DNA of 64,000 nt from Sarcocystis neurona (taxonomy: Eukaryota; Apicomplexa; Conoidasida; Eucoccidiorida; Sarcocystidae), in assembly GCA_000727475.1 (NCBI GenBank), contig KL647289.1, positions 638,642 to 702,641 of the forward strand, given 5' to 3'. The stretch's first letter is position 1; each line of letters begins with the position of its first letter. Positions 1 through 13,200 of the stretch are shown here, in pieces. A model generated the notes under the pieces. It searched no databases and was not told where the DNA came from. It saw nothing but the letters and a program-made list of their open reading frames with translations. The translations under genes and the position numbers were made by a program.

Positions 1-560
1 TGCCATCTGCTGCTGCCGCTCTGCCATCTGCCGCTGCGACAGTTTATTTGCTGCTGCTGCTGCGTCACCGTCTGCTCTGCTCCTCCTGCGTCTCTGGTTG
101 CCCCTGCACTCCCGGCTGCTGCGCGTCCCAAAGTTGCTGCTGCTTGAAGTGTTCCGCTTCAATGTAACCGCTTCCAGCAGAATCTTCTGCTGCTGCTGCT
201 GCTGCCCGGCTGCTTCCACTGCTGCTGCGGCAGTCTGCCGCCAGCTACTTGCCCTCTCGTTGCCGCACTACCTGCTACTGGACCATCTGCACTTCCTGCT
301 GCTAAGTCAGCTGCTGTTCCTGCTCTCTTCACGCTGCTATTCGTAGTTCAGTTTCTGCTCTGCCTGCTCCTGCTGCTCTTCTTGCTGCTGCTGCTGCTGC
401 TCTTCCTGCTGCTGCTGCTCTTCCTGCTGCTGCTGCTGCTCTTCCTGCTGCTGCTGGACGTAGACCCGTTGCTGCTGATGCAGCCTGCAGGTATCGTAAA
501 CGTGTCTTTTCTGCCCCTTCTGGCGTAGAGACTGCTGTGTGGATCAGCGGGGAAAGATGA
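1..560. repeat. CTG/GCT triplet-rich tract, possibly edge of a gene
   Basis: The plus strand is dominated by CTG/TGC/GCT triplets, especially 181-210 and 361-470. Frames are open on both strands here: an Ala-rich plus frame runs from about 340 to 569 and a complementary minus frame from 586 to 329. Neither has a recognisable domain. By the orientation pattern seen elsewhere in this window (CAG on the sense strand of exons, CTG in introns) this would be an intron of a plus gene or an exon of a minus gene, but that cannot be decided. The window edge cuts the region. Confidence 0.5.
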
Positions 561-840
561 AGAAGGAAGAAAAGTTTTGCCGCCAACTACTTCTCTCTAT
601 TGACCTCCGCCTCAAGGAGTGCCAGACACTTTTTTGCGTCTGTTGGGTGTCTATACACACGACAAAGACATGTGTGCGTGGTGTACATACACCGGACAAA
701 TGCGCAGTACCCTCCTGACGAAGAACTTTGTTACGTTCGCAGATATTGGGCCCCAGATTCTCTCGGCAGTGATACATTCCTGTTCTTTCTCCATACACAT
801 GCATATACCCTACATATATACGAAGGGACAAGGAGACTCA

Positions 841-1560
841 GGTATATATATATATATTGGTAGGTAGAAGAAAAGACAGAAATATATATATATATATGTA
901 TGTGGTCGCAAAGTAGGTGAAGAAAACTTAAGCCTCGTTGTAGCATCTTCACTTGCTTGCTGCGATGATCATCAGTCCACCTAAAGTGTCTCGTGCAACG
1001 TTTTTAGCAGCAGCCCCGGCTAAGGATATCTCTAACTATACCTATATATATATGTAGGGATATATATATATATATACAGACGCACGTACATGTCTGTATA
1101 TATATGTATATATATATTCACGCATGCAGCGCGTTGGTGGCAATGAAGAAGGAGTCAGTGATGCTTTTTTTGATCAGCAGGACGAGACAGGTGTAGAGGA
1201 ACTCACACATATGCAGAGAGAGACATATATATGGGTATATAGATAGATGGATAGATTCAAGTAGATATATACACACTGCTGTACAGAAGCAGCTTTATAC
1301 AGCAAACTTTATCCAAAGTAGCGGTCTATTTGCATGCGTACTTGTACGTGTCAGCAGATATATATAAAGGGAGAGAGGTATAGACACGCGTAGATAGATA
1401 TAGACACGTGTCTAGAAGCGGCTTTAGACAGCGACCCTTCTGTGAAGTACTGACGTATCTACGCCTTCTTGTCGACGACGCACACATATTTGTGTATATT
1501 TGTGTATATATATATATATACAGATCGAGGCAAGTAGATAGGTATGTATATAGATAGATA
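841..1560. repeat. (TA)n and TATATG microsatellite cluster
   Basis: Repeated short (TA)n stretches (about 844-860, 883-900, 1045-1077, 1097-1120, 1507-1520) mixed with GATA-like steps (1240-1270, 1530-1560). No coding sequence is supported; open frames here are Tyr/Ile/Cys strings produced by the repeats. Confidence 0.8.
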
Positions 1561-2730
1561 GACTTCCTCAAGATAGGTACACACCCCGGGTTGGTACGGC
1601 GACCCCGAGGTGAAGCAGGGACTTGTCTACGCAGAGTTGTAGACGGTGCAGCTATACATATAAATACTATTCTAGACAAGGAGCAGATATATACACATGT
1701 ATGAAGAGGTAGACAGACTCGAATAGATAGATATAAGCAACTGTGTAGAAGCGACTTCCTGCAGCGTTTTCTCTGCGAAATACTGACGTATCTGTGTGTG
1801 TTCGTGGATGACATATATGTGTAGTACTGCTGTGGACATGCAGCAGTATTCCTCGGACTTGCTTGCGGTAGATTTGTTGTGCAGATATAAATACGTGTTT
1901 GAGGATACGTCTTTTGTCCCCAAGAAGGGCGCACGTGCAGGGGCGGGTGGCGTGTGTCACTCGATTCCCAAAAAAAAAACGTGCGGCGATAGAGAAGATC
2001 CGGAGCCACTGTTGAATTGCACGGAAGAAATTTTGGTGGCAGCAGATTCGTGGGAAGCCGCCGGGGTCCCGAGCACCACCGCACGCAGGCGTTGCGCGCG
2101 TCGTGGATATAGGTCTGTCTGTGTGTATGTGTGGAGAACGTTCCTCAGGAAGTTTGCTGCTGCTGCTGCCGGCAGCAGCCCGTGCAGCAGCACGTGGGTC
2201 GTCTGGGTGTTCCGTCGGTTTCGCTGCTGCGCCACGGCGACTGTGGAGCCGCCTCTTTTTGTTCTTCGTTTTCTTGTGGAAGGAGCAGGAGGAGAAGAAG
2301 ATACAAACTCGACGACATTTCCCTGCGCGTCTCTGCCTCGCCGCAATGTCGCTTCGAGGGAGCTGCTTCTTGCTGCTCGCCTGCCTTCCCAGCGCGCTGC
2401 TGCGGCGTGGCTGCACCAGGCCCGGCGCCTTCGCGCACTGCTTCTCCTGCAGGTTGTGCTGCTGCTGCTGCCACACACCGGGACAGTCTCGCTGCTGCTG
2501 CTGCTGTCGAGACTCCGCGTGGCAGCCGTGGTGGCAGCCTTGCCTCTGCAGCAGGTCATTCGGCTGCTGCTGATGCGGTTTCAGCGCCGTCGGGTCGTGC
2601 TGCTGCTGCGGTTGCGGCGGATTCTGGTGCTGCTGCTGCTGCATGCGGAAGCAGCGCCGCTGCTGGGGATGCTGGCGGTGGGGCAGACGGCGTTGGTGCT
2701 GCTACTGCTAGTGTCGTTCTTGCTGCCCAC

Positions 2731-4110
2731 ATGCTGCTCAAGCGACTGGTGCTGCAGTGGGGCATCGGTGGGAGCAGCAGCAGGCGGGAGCAGGACAGGG
2801 GGAGCAGCAGCAGCAACTGGGGAATCGACGACGTAGACCTCCTCGAGGGGGCTACTGCTGCTGCTGCTGAGTCGGCCGCGGTGGCGGCCATTTTCGAAGA
2901 GGAAGCACGATGCCGACATCTCGCCGTCCCACCAACCATCTCAGCAGCAACAGCAGCGCTGCGTCGACTTGTCCTCGAACTGCTGCCTTCTCCTGGCGCT
3001 GCCTCTCCGTCGTCGTCGCTGCTGGCGCGGCAGGAAGCCGTACAGACGCTTCGCCGGAAGTTCGACGCAACAACTGCTGCCAATTATACGGCGTCTCGTG
3101 CTGCTGCTGCTGCAGCTCTCATGCAGCGGCAAAGAGAACAGGCAGCGGTGCGCCTTTTCCTCGAAGGCGAGAAGAGGCAGCAACGGCGCCAGCAGCGAAG
3201 CAGCAGCAGCAGCAGAAGCTGCAGCAGCAGCGGCGTTCGAACAATCAGCAAGGGAAAGGAGACGAACCTGCTGTTGAACATGAGACAGGCACAGTCGGTC
3301 ATGAAGACTGCAGTCGCCTTTCCTTTCCTGCAGGAGGAGGACGACATTCAAGAGACGAGACAGCAACTCGCGCGCTTCTGCGACCGCGCGTCGTCCAACC
3401 GTCGCGTGCCCAACACACCTGCAGCTCCTTTGCAGGCCGCTCCCCACAGCAGCCCGTGGAGTCGCGGCAGCTGCAACAGCAACACAAGCCGCAACAGCAA
3501 CACGAGCTACAGCAGCAACGCGACCTACAGCACCAGGACGAGCCCTAGCAGCAACGTGAACAGCAGCAGCAGCAGATACAGGTGCAACCCCGTGCAGAAG
3601 GTGCTAGGGCTGCAATGGCTGCTCGCAGCAGGAGGAGAAGCGCGCAGCAGCACAAGCCGAAGCAGCAGCCTTGGGCAGCTGTTAGCTCTAGTAGAAGGAT
3701 GCCTCGGCGACGTTGAGTTGAATAGTAAGCAGAGCTCTGTATTTTGTTCGGCGACGCACAAAGCAGAAATGGACTACTTTCTTCAGAGCCTTCTTGCGTG
3801 GGATGAAGATCTCGAGGAACTTGAGTTTGTAGAGGAGGGCAGAGAGCTAGGCGGTTTGCCGGTCGCGGAGCAGACCGCAGCAACAGCGGCTTTGCCACCT
3901 CTCCCCTTCGCGCTCCAGAGAGGAGGAGGAGAAGAAACAGCAGCAGCAGAGCACCAAACGAGGCAGCAGGTCCGCACGGCCGAGACCGGCAGCCGGTGTG
4001 TGCTGCAGCAGCCTCTGCAGCAAAATGAAGAAACAGACACGCCTACGCGACGGTGCCGTGTGCCGCAGCTGCGTCAGGAGCTGCTGCTCATGTGTAACTC
4101 TCCCGCATAA
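2731..4110 (+). CDS. hypothetical low-complexity protein (start unresolved)
   Basis: Not recognised. An uninterrupted plus-strand frame ends at TAA 4108-4110. The first in-frame ATG is 2731, giving 460 residues; the frame is open back to about 2131 without a Met, so an upstream exon is likely. A CTG-rich pyrimidine tract followed by CTGCAG at about 2751-2756 could also be the splice acceptor. The part from about 2820 has non-repetitive, protein-like sequence between the repeats: an acidic stretch near the start, an Arg/Gln-rich segment around 3120-3200, a Ser/Asn-rich low-complexity block (3450-3580), and an acidic patch near 3780-3840. There is no membrane segment or known domain. Sense-strand triplets switch from CTG to CAG at about 2755, matching an intron-to-exon change. 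Strand and stop are fairly sure, the 5' structure is not. Confidence 0.5.
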   Translation: MLLKRLVLQWGIGGSSSRREQDRGSSSSNWGIDDVDLLEGATAAAAESAAVAAIFEEEARCRHLAVPPTISAATAALRRLVLELLPSPGAASPSSSLLARQEAVQTLRRKFDATTAANYTASRAAAAAALMQRQREQAAVRLFLEGEKRQQRRQQRSSSSSRSCSSSGVRTISKGKETNLLLNMRQAQSVMKTAVAFPFLQEEDDIQETRQQLARFCDRASSNRRVPNTPAAPLQAAPHSSPWSRGSCNSNTSRNSNTSYSSNATYSTRTSPSSNVNSSSSRYRCNPVQKVLGLQWLLAAGGEARSSTSRSSSLGQLLALVEGCLGDVELNSKQSSVFCSATHKAEMDYFLQSLLAWDEDLEELEFVEEGRELGGLPVAEQTAATAALPPLPFALQRGGGEETAAAEHQTRQQVRTAETGSRCVLQQPLQQNEETDTPTRRCRVPQLRQELLLMCNSPA

Positions 4111-5300
4111 GTCTGCTGCTGCTCTTGTTCACATGAGCAAGCAGGCAAGACACGCCCATCGATACACTCGCACATCGCATGCAGATGGTGCTGCTGGTCC
4201 CCGCTTTGCTGCTTCTCAGGTCGTTGCGTCTGCTCAGCACCGCCCGCCGCTGCCCCCGAGCTTTTGCTGCTAAGCTTGGCAGTATGCTGGAAAGAAACTG
4301 CTGCTCTTGCTACTCAAACTGTCAGTCGCGCATTGTCGATGCCGCTCCATCTGCAGCCCTTCGCGCAGCCGAGTTTGCTGCTATTAAGTAGAGAATCCTG
4401 GCTGCCAAATTTGGTGTCACTCCTGCGTGAGTGAGCTGCCTGCGCGTACTGCTGCTGCTGCTGGTCAGCGCGTTCTTGCGGGTCGAGCCGCAGTTGCAGC
4501 TCCGTTTCAACTACTCGTGCTGCTGCCGGAGTCGCGGCTGCTGCTGCTGCTTCTCAACCAGCAGCCGTCACTTTCGACCTACTGCTGTTGTTGCTCAGCC
4601 AGTTGTTCGTGCGCAGCGTTTCGCTCGTCTTCAGCGAGCCACCACACCTCAGCAGCCGTTCTGAGCTACAAACTACCTGCCTTTAGACCTTTCTTGCGTA
4701 TCCACCTCATGAACTTTGTCTACTCTCTGCGGGCAGAACATCGCTAGCAGCACAAGACGCCGGTGTTCGCGCAGCAGAGGCGCAGTCAGCGGAACAGCAG
4801 CACCTCGTGTTGGGCCCCTAACACAGCAGCAGCAAACTAGGTGGAAGGTAACGGGAGTACTGTGCGATGAACAAGACTTCTGAGCACCTGCAGCACCATG
4901 TAAGATAGAAGCAACACCACACTGTGGGTTAGTGACAGCAGCAGCTTCCTGTAGTAGTAATTATGAGGGCAGTGCGACGACGGAAGCCTGGCCGCCCGGT
5001 GGAAATGCAGTACGTTAGAGGAGAAGCGACTTCTCGCCTGCTGCAGGAGCACTGCATGACAAGAAGAAGCGGGGGGGAATTTAACTGCATGGGGCACAAG
5101 TACTAAGGCATTTATATGACGGGGCCGCATGCGAAGCGTCCGCACGTGCTTTGTACAGATCCGCTAGGCACCTCCAGCGGGACTCGCAGCAGCAGCACGT
5201 TCGATACCACCAGGCTCCTGCAACAGCCAACGGCAGATATGTGGCACACCTGCAGGAATGGCCTACATAAGGAGTGTGGAACACATAAAGCCGTTACACA
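4111..5300. other. intergenic, CTG-rich then unique
   Basis: 4260-4640 has CTG/GCT triplets with short Ala/Leu/Cys frames that have no support. 4650-5300 is largely unique sequence in which I see no convincing exon, promoter or RNA. Confidence 0.4.
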
Positions 5301-5301
5301 G

Positions 5302-8300
5302 GCTGGTTTCTGCTTTCTGTGTCTGGGATCACCAAACACCAGATACGTGATGCCTCTTTTCGCCAGGAATGGGTCGTGCAATCCTCTGCAGGTCTCGCAC
5401 GTACAAACGACGCACTGCTGTCAGGCCCTGCAGCAAAAACAGAAATTCTGTATGCATACGCATTTCCGCTCTGTGGTATTGCTGTACTTGTTGATGCTGT
5501 TGTTGCAATTCTGCTGCTGCGCAAACTAGCCAGTCCGTTGCGCCCTAGCAGACTCGTGGCAGCTGCCGCCCACTACTGCAGCTGCAGCCCAGGAGAGTTT
5601 TTTTCCCTTGCGGTGGAAGGTGCCGCAGCGTTTGTTTTCTGCGCTGTTTCAGCTGAGATGGTTAACACTTGACAATTATGCTACAAAGTCAGCACTGGAG
5701 GGAAAGGGGGGTGATGAAAGGACTTTTTTAGAGCGGCTCTGCAGCGGAAGGAAAGTACGACAGGACAGACTGTCGAGTTGCATCCAGCTCGCAGTGCCCA
5801 CAAAGCAGCTGTGGGGAATCAGGAGGAGAGTGAGGCTACACTGCAGCAGGACAACAAATCCGCTAGTTCGCAGCCGGAGAAAAGTCTGCATGGAGGATGG
5901 AGTGTGTGCTACGATAAAGCTAGTGGTCCTCGTCCAGCAACGAGGAAGGAAAGAACACAGCCCCGCTTGCCTTCTAAACTGTTTTTTCCAGAATATTACA
6001 TTTTTCCGTTGCAAGCGTTGTCTTCTACACAACGTATTTCCGGTTGCGTCTGTGTAGATGCCGTGCTGGTGGTACGGCCAGTGCGGGAAGACACCGCCTT
6101 TGAATTTACGTGCATTATTTCACGCGTCTGACGCGGGTGAGTTAATATTGGCTCTGGTGGTGCTGCTTCCGTATCCCACGGACACCGCACCTGTTGCACT
6201 ACACCTAGAACCTCTGTGGCTCATTTCAAGTGTAATGCTACTTCCTTTGACAGGGAAGGGCAAGACGCAAAACCAGTATTCCACTGCTTTTCCTGTATAA
6301 TTGCCTAACACGAAGTACAGGCGACGTCTGAGTGAATTCTTGTGTTGTCGACGATAAAGTGCGCAACGGCAGCATAGGGAATACAAGTGTACTTGTGTGC
6401 ACGTGCATATCTAGGAAGCTAACAGGGGTACACAAATAAACGAAAAGATATTTGTGAGCATATTAACGCTGCATTTCTCGTTCACAAATACGTACTTCTG
6501 CTTGCACATGTCCACAACCAAGGGCGTCTGGAGATCACTGTCGGAGCGTGTGGCAGGACAATCAAACTACCACCACATGTCGCGTTTCAATACAGAAGGA
6601 AGCGCACTACGGCGAGGTGCTAACTGCCAGCAGTGCGAAACGGGTTCGAAGAGCGGACCAGGCGTATTTTGTAGGGCTCACTGTGCTGCAAGACGACCCA
6701 AACTTGCGAGGTGTACTGCACGTTTCACTGCAGTAGTTTGTGCCGAGTTAAGCGGTGGGCGCACTTGTCGTTTCAGACACAAAAGAACTCCCCCTACCAC
6801 GTTTACCTCCGAAACTTACAGTTGACTTGCCCTACCGGCGTCGTGTATTTTTCCTGTTGTTCGCTTAGCGCCACGGTATGAAATACCAAGAGGCGTTGCC
6901 GTGATTCACGCTTTTGTATTAGCAGCAGCATGGATATCGTGTCGCATGTTTGTGTGCTTTATCTCTTTCCTCAACTCTCGAATGCAACCTGTGAAAGTAG
7001 TATCGCAAATTTTGAATAGTCCTACTTTGATCAGGTTGCCACATTGATGAACGCCGCATTCACTATCCACGTGACGTCTTCTCAGCAATAGGCCCGATGC
7101 TACTGGATCGAATGTTCGAGCGGAAATGTGACACTATGCTTGCTTCGCCAGAAACGGAGGCGGAAGTGAACGCCTTCAACCGTGAAGGCTCTCTATAAAA
7201 CATGTGGTAAACTAGCAGCACACAAGTCAGTTTGTTGACAGGCTTGCCGGACGTATGTCGCCTGTATCCACTCCCACGCGGCATTACAGTGGACACAACG
7301 TCGGAAAACCCGGGAGTTACTGTCCACGGTCAGTCCTCTAGACGCTGCTGCTACGCTCTAGCGAAGATACTTAAACTTCCGGAAAATGCTCGGCGTCCTA
7401 TAAGTTGACACAGGAAGGTCGCTCCTCTGTAGCTCACCTCCGACAATGTACCAGTGGCCGTCTTAGTGTTTTACCGGTGGCCGTCTTAAGATCGACGTCC
7501 GCTGTAACTACGGAAACAGGATCTCCATAACCAATATCTGGCAAGTCCCTGCGTACACTTAATGCCGCTTACAGTCTGCCGTAACTGCGGAAAAGTAGCT
7601 ATACCTTCGTAAGTCATATCTGGCGAGTCCCTGTGTACGTTAGGGCCACGTGCAGTCTGTTGTAATTGCGGATAAGTTTGTTTTATCTTCGTAAGCAAAA
7701 CATGGCAGGCCCACGCGTGCACTCAGTGCCGCTTACGGTGTGGACAGCAGATTTCTCTGGGGAGGCGACTGCCTTTTCCGCCGCGTGTATACGTGTCACG
7801 TAGTCTGCGTAAGCAAGAAATCAAACTGAGGTCTGGTACACAAGCGCATTGTATTTGAATTTGCACGCGTACGAGATATATCAAGGATGCACTTGTATGT
7901 GACATACCTCCGATTATGTTGCACATGCGAAGTCGGGACCGCAGTAGTACACGAGCCGCCTCTGTGATTTGCTGCCGCAGGATCTCTTCCGTGAATCTGA
8001 GCTCATTAACGACTTCCCTCCGTTGCCGCCTTTGAACCTACGTACAAAAAAGTGCTACTGCTCAAACTTAAGAACTACGATGTCGCAGCCGTTGTTCACT
8101 GCGAAGCACCAAGTACTTTGCAGCGTTGCCCTTTTGTGGGGCATGCCGCCGTAACGTTTCCGACCGATTCGTTCTTGTGCTGCAATGAGCACACACGCAG
8201 CTTCGATGTGCTGGACATAAGGAGGTAGGTGAATCTACACCGTTACGCTGTCTGAGAGGAACCTCTACGGGAGCCCAACCAGCGCCAGTTCGCGTCGCGC

Positions 8301-9776
8301 CGCACCGCACGCTACCAGTGCTCAAAATAATTACCCACGTACACACACATACGTATACATATACTACATATATATGCGGAAGCATGCAAATTACACTCCT
8401 CAATGATCTGACGGCAATACCTGGACAGCATTTGCCTTTGTGTATTTCCCGCTCTTACTAATCGCGCACAACCTTTGGATACAGCAGGCACATCGGCAGC
8501 TACGACAACACGTTCCGGGGAATGAAACCTCAGTTTCCCCTGGTGACCCCTAAGTTTCTGCAGAGCAGAGTTTTTGCAACGTATGCATCCATACTGCAGT
8601 ATGCCTCAGTACAACGGCATAAGAGCGTAGTAGCCCCTCTTACACAAGAAGTCACCGACACACATTTCCGTGGAAACGGTATCGTGTACCAGTATGCAAG
8701 GGCAATCTGCTTGTGAAACTCTGCTGGTCTGTAGATGTTTCACCCTGTGAGTATGGTCTTTGTGAGTCTAGGTGCAGCAGCAGAGGCGAACGGCTCTGTT
8801 GCGCTCAGCAGAACAGTTCAATTCCATCGCGACAACTCGTATGTGGATAATATCTCACGAACTTCCCTACCGCGGTTGCCCGCAGCTAGTGTTCTGCTTC
8901 AAGCGCTCACAAGGTTGTTTCTACGGGCAAGCGGGAGCTGCTAGCGCCAAACGTACCCCTGTTCATGCAGATCTCTTCATGCCTCTGTATTTGATGCAGG
9001 CGGCAAACGTCTGTAAAGGAAAGTGGTGATTTTTTGTCGTGCATTTTTTGTACACCTGTGCCTCCTACGTCGGCACCGCTAAACCGCGGAGAGCATTTAC
9101 AGACAAAAGAACAATAAACGAAGAGAGAAGTCTTGAGTATTACCCAGGGGTATCGGCGAACTACAACTACAATGATATTCGACGGTCCTCCTAGGCCAAC
9201 GCTGGTTCGCATTGACACAGTACCCACGACGCAAAGCTACCTGGTGCACTGCATCGTTGCGGCTGTGCTGGTGCTCGTGCAGTGTTTGGGTTCTGGTTGC
9301 TTTGCTGTTTTCCACCGTCGCTGCTGTGTCTCTGGAGGGTATCTGTTGTGTCTGCCCCTGCCGTTCAGAAAAATGTGACTTGAATGTCAGTTCTGTCAGC
9401 GTGTTTTCAAGTGCTTGTCCCTGCTCGTGTGTTCGCGAGTCTAAACACGTTGACTTACCCTCCTCCCCATCTCTAACTGCTTGTGTACTCGTGTACCTGA
9501 CGGCCCAACAAAGAACATTTTCACAGATGTTTGTTGTATCAGTCCTCAGAAACAAGCAGACTTCGCCATGCATTAGTTGTAACGGAAGTGCACGATTACC
9601 ATGTTCTACCGGACAGCAACGCACTCCGTACTTTGCCCCTTCTGTACAAGCTAAAGGAAGCGTACGTCAAATGTATGTGTCCGTTCGGACACTTGACTAG
9701 AAGAGTCTCATTTTTTTTCGTATTCCGGGCTTCTTCTGTGTCGACTGGCAACCGATGTAACCCTTCCTTTTTGTAG
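5302..9776 (+). CDS. candidate multi-exon membrane protein, unknown
   Basis: Not recognised; a low-confidence gene model. Several plus-strand blocks look like exons of a protein. (a) About 5302-5672 after a TACACAG acceptor has two hydrophobic helices, around 5440-5520 and 5590-5650. (b) About 5795-5930 is hydrophilic and follows CTCGCAG. (c) 6058-6120 is a short beta-rich block after GTGTAG. (d) About 6548-6736 is Thr/Val-rich and ends in a phrase of the type PNLRGVLHVSLQ. (e) About 8035-8220 is Cys-rich. (f) About 9171-9378 contains a hydrophobic segment near 9235-9300. (g) About 9545-9700. Splice phases between blocks were not resolved, and they may belong to more than one gene. The minus strand offers no competing long frame. 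Composition is repeat-poor, so the open frames are less likely to be repeat artefacts. Confidence 0.3.
7486..7745. repeat. degenerate ~85-bp tandem repeat, 3 units
   Basis: A unit containing a TATCTGGCAAGTCCCTG-like core and a GTAACTGCGGA-like core recurs about every 80-90 bp (cores near 7535 and 7617, and near 7510, 7580 and 7662). Copies differ at many positions. It lies inside the candidate gene span, presumably intronic. Confidence 0.65.
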
Positions 9777-10285
9777 CCTTGGGCGACCCTCTTCTATCTG
9801 CCCCCGCGTCGCTTGTGACATAACTTCGAGTGTATCCATACATGTGTAAACAGGTGCGAGCAAGCGGTGACCTTGAAAGTGCTTAGGTATACGGCCACGC
9901 GTTAAGGCGTATTGCAATAAGGCATCTGTGGAAGCCGATGCGCTAGCGTGTCTTGCTATCAACAAGTGGCCCGTGGTCTTGAGCAAAAGTGATTCCTGCA
10001 CTTTTTATATAGAACGGTATCGATGCAAGAGAAAGACGTTGATCTCCACAGGTCCATACTGTGATCGTTGACGTTTAATGTTTCACCCTCACTGGATTCT
10101 ACTGACGTGTCTACCCAAATCGTACGATACGCACGCGTACTCGCTACAGAAAGTCTTGTGATCTATTTACGTGACTCCACAAAGAAGTATGCGGAAACAC
10201 CACAATGCACGCGTCTTGAATCGTAAGTAATCTCATATACAGTCTCACATTTCTTTGTGAGCTGGATAGCTGACTTGTTGTCACT

Positions 10286-13200
10286 ATGCACGTACAAGTC
10301 CCTGAGTTTAAGAATTCGCTTGGTCGACTCATCTCTTTACAGGTGCGCTACAGCGAGCCTGAAGCTTCACCAGTACCGCCGGATGTGAAGGTCCTATCAT
10401 GGGATGAGGTGGCTCAGAGCCGGTCCACCACATACTTTGAAGGTGCTGTGACACGGAGCGTGGAAGCAGCAAGAGTAGCATCAGGCGCTGCTCACCCCGA
10501 CGAAGCAAACCAGACACTTACAAAGCTCAACAGCAGTTCCAGAAATGGAGGATCACTCTCAGTTGAAGAAGTGCTCGAGACACTCTTCCCCCCCCGCCGA
10601 TGGGTGGAAGGAGATCGACTCTATACGCAGGTGCGTATACTCTTTGCAAAATGTGTAGAGAAGATGTTTCTGCTTGCAACCTGTGACAACGGAGGCGCCC
10701 AAAAGACAGCTATTTGGGCTTCGTGTGGCGTGCATTCACAGGCAAATGCTGGTGTGTGGGAACAAGGCACAGGCACGCTATACGTGAATAAACGCAGAAC
10801 AATATTTTTCGCAACCCTACTATCGATGCGTAGAAAGACAGAGTTGATTCACAAGGCACTCGTTGTTGAGACGCTTGGTGAACACTTGCTTTGTGGAACT
10901 GTGGCTCTCTTCCTGCCGATCACTGCACACCTTTCCGAGGGACTGCATGCAGAGGATCAGTACTATTGCAGCGGACCGCGCCGATGTTTTGAAGACGCAC
11001 GAGATGCTTGACAAAGAGCTGATACGCAGACATGCGAGTGAACTTGGCATCTGTCCCATACGCTACGAGCTCGTCCTTCAGTGTTTCGGTAGGACTAGGA
11101 AAAAGCACAACCACAAAAGCCACTCAAATGCATTTGTACTCGTAAAGGGACGTCAGGGTACCCTCTCACAGAGGAAGTACAAACAATTTAGAGAGGCACG
11201 TGGATATGTGTGGTGCATAACTTCCTTGTGTTGAGCATCGTGGACACCGACTGACTGGCTAAAAGCCACGTCAACGATGCATATTAGTGGGTTGATAATC
11301 AGATGATTATTACGAAAATAGAGGCTGTACGCTCGAGTTGTGCAGACTACGTACGCTTTCTCGCGCCGTGCTCTGCAAAACAACGTCGACAGGAAGAGCT
11401 CTGCAGAACAACAAAGTCGCAAGTCAAGCTTGCACTCACCAGCTGGTTCTCTCGTCGTCAACTATCACACTTTCTCTCCTTTACCCCACTGCGTGTTTAC
11501 CTAAAAATAATTTCATTGTAGCGCCATATAAGGCGATATTTATCTTATTATCCATTTACATATCTATCTACTTATACGAACACGCGCATATTTGGGGGGA
11601 GACAGAGAGAATGAGCAGTTCCCAGCACTTCTTGTGGGAAAACGTATACAGCCGTGCGGGTGGGCATCTATAGTGCACGTGAATGTGCACAGGCCTTTCA
11701 GTGTGGAATTCCGTGCAGACATGCTGTTTTGGAAGAGGAGTGGTGATGTTACAGTCGAATCGTCTTTGCCGTTGAATTACATTGAGGAAATGGGGTAATA
11801 ACCTGAAACAGTACAGATAGGGTGACGTTGACCAGCGGATGCGTGTCTGCCCCGTGCGCCCGCCCAGTTCGCCAAGCGGAAGCATATGTCCTATTACCAC
11901 CACTACCTCGTAGTTTGCTGCAGACATTATACTGTGCTGCTATCACAGAGATACAGTCCCAGACCTTGGACGCAACAAGACAAACGATTGTAGGGTGGTA
12001 ACAAATTGGGCCCGGCTAGCATCTGCCCTCAGCTTTTTCAGCAGCAGCCGAGGAGATCTACACCAGGGGTAACTGTAGACTGTATGCAGAAGTGTACACT
12101 CGTATGTACACGCATATGCGTGTATATGTATATACATGTATATATATATATGGCTTGTGAAATGTTTAAGTAGACATCCGGTGCGCGCCTCTATGTAAAC
12201 TCGGGCAAAGTGCTCACATGAGATCTGCGGTACGGGGGTTCGTAGCTCGCTCTTGGTGTCGCCTTACCCGTTTTGCAGGCGTAGACGTGAAATACCTACA
12301 TAATTTCCATCCCTCTATGTGTCTCATTGTGCGCGTTTAGAGTCTTTACGTCCGGATGGCAACTTAGCCTGCCCTTACTCTTCGCTTGTTTGTTGCCACA
12401 ACTCTTCAGAGTAAATCCTGCAGCTCACGTCTTGCCAGTCCTCTCCTCTACCTTGTGCGAGCAGAAGTTGTTCCACCTCTTGCACTCAATGGTTACAATT
12501 CGCTTTGCACTGCTGTGTTTGTTTCCTGTCTTAGATATCGAGAACAGATACTTTCTTTGTTCCGTTGTCACAATTCTACAGACGAACTTATCAGGCAAAT
12601 TGCGATACAGTGCCCCGAACGCGGTCTTCTTCTTCTCAGGTAATCGACTTTTTAGCTGCACGCATCTCTGCGACTGTATGCGTGTGTATATATGTATATA
12701 TCCATATATGTACATGTAGTTGCACTGTCGAATGGCAGACCTTAGTGTTCGTGTTACATTGCGGGTGGGGTGTTTCGAAGAAGGATGGCAAGTTCTGCGA
12801 ATACAACATCGAAAAGTAATGGCGTTGGCCGCTCGGCACAACGAGGCATGAAAAAACACAGATCAGATAGACACGTATGTGTGTGCACACATACGTATAC
12901 AAGCATGTATTATCCGTTTGAATGCACACGCATCTACTACAGTGTCCGCGGAAAGTGAGCAACCGAGACTACTGTACCAACACTAATGCTTTCCAACTTT
13001 TCAACACGCGTTTGTCGGCAACTGAACTTCCACAATTGTCCGCATATTAGAACAACAAGATCTACGGGGCAGTATATACATGTTCGTCTTGTCTCTCCTT
13101 TTTAACGCGTGTGTTTTGTGCCACAATTTTGTTGGTGTCATGTACGTACTCTCACGGGCTTAAGGTTTTTCGCGGCGAAGCTTTAGGACGCAGTTCTGTC

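Noticed and set aside
1667..2644. 325-codon minus-strand Gln-rich frame
   Set aside because: It mirrors CTG triplets on the plus strand and runs on through GATA/TA microsatellites; the plus-strand frame ending at 4110 has better non-repetitive content.
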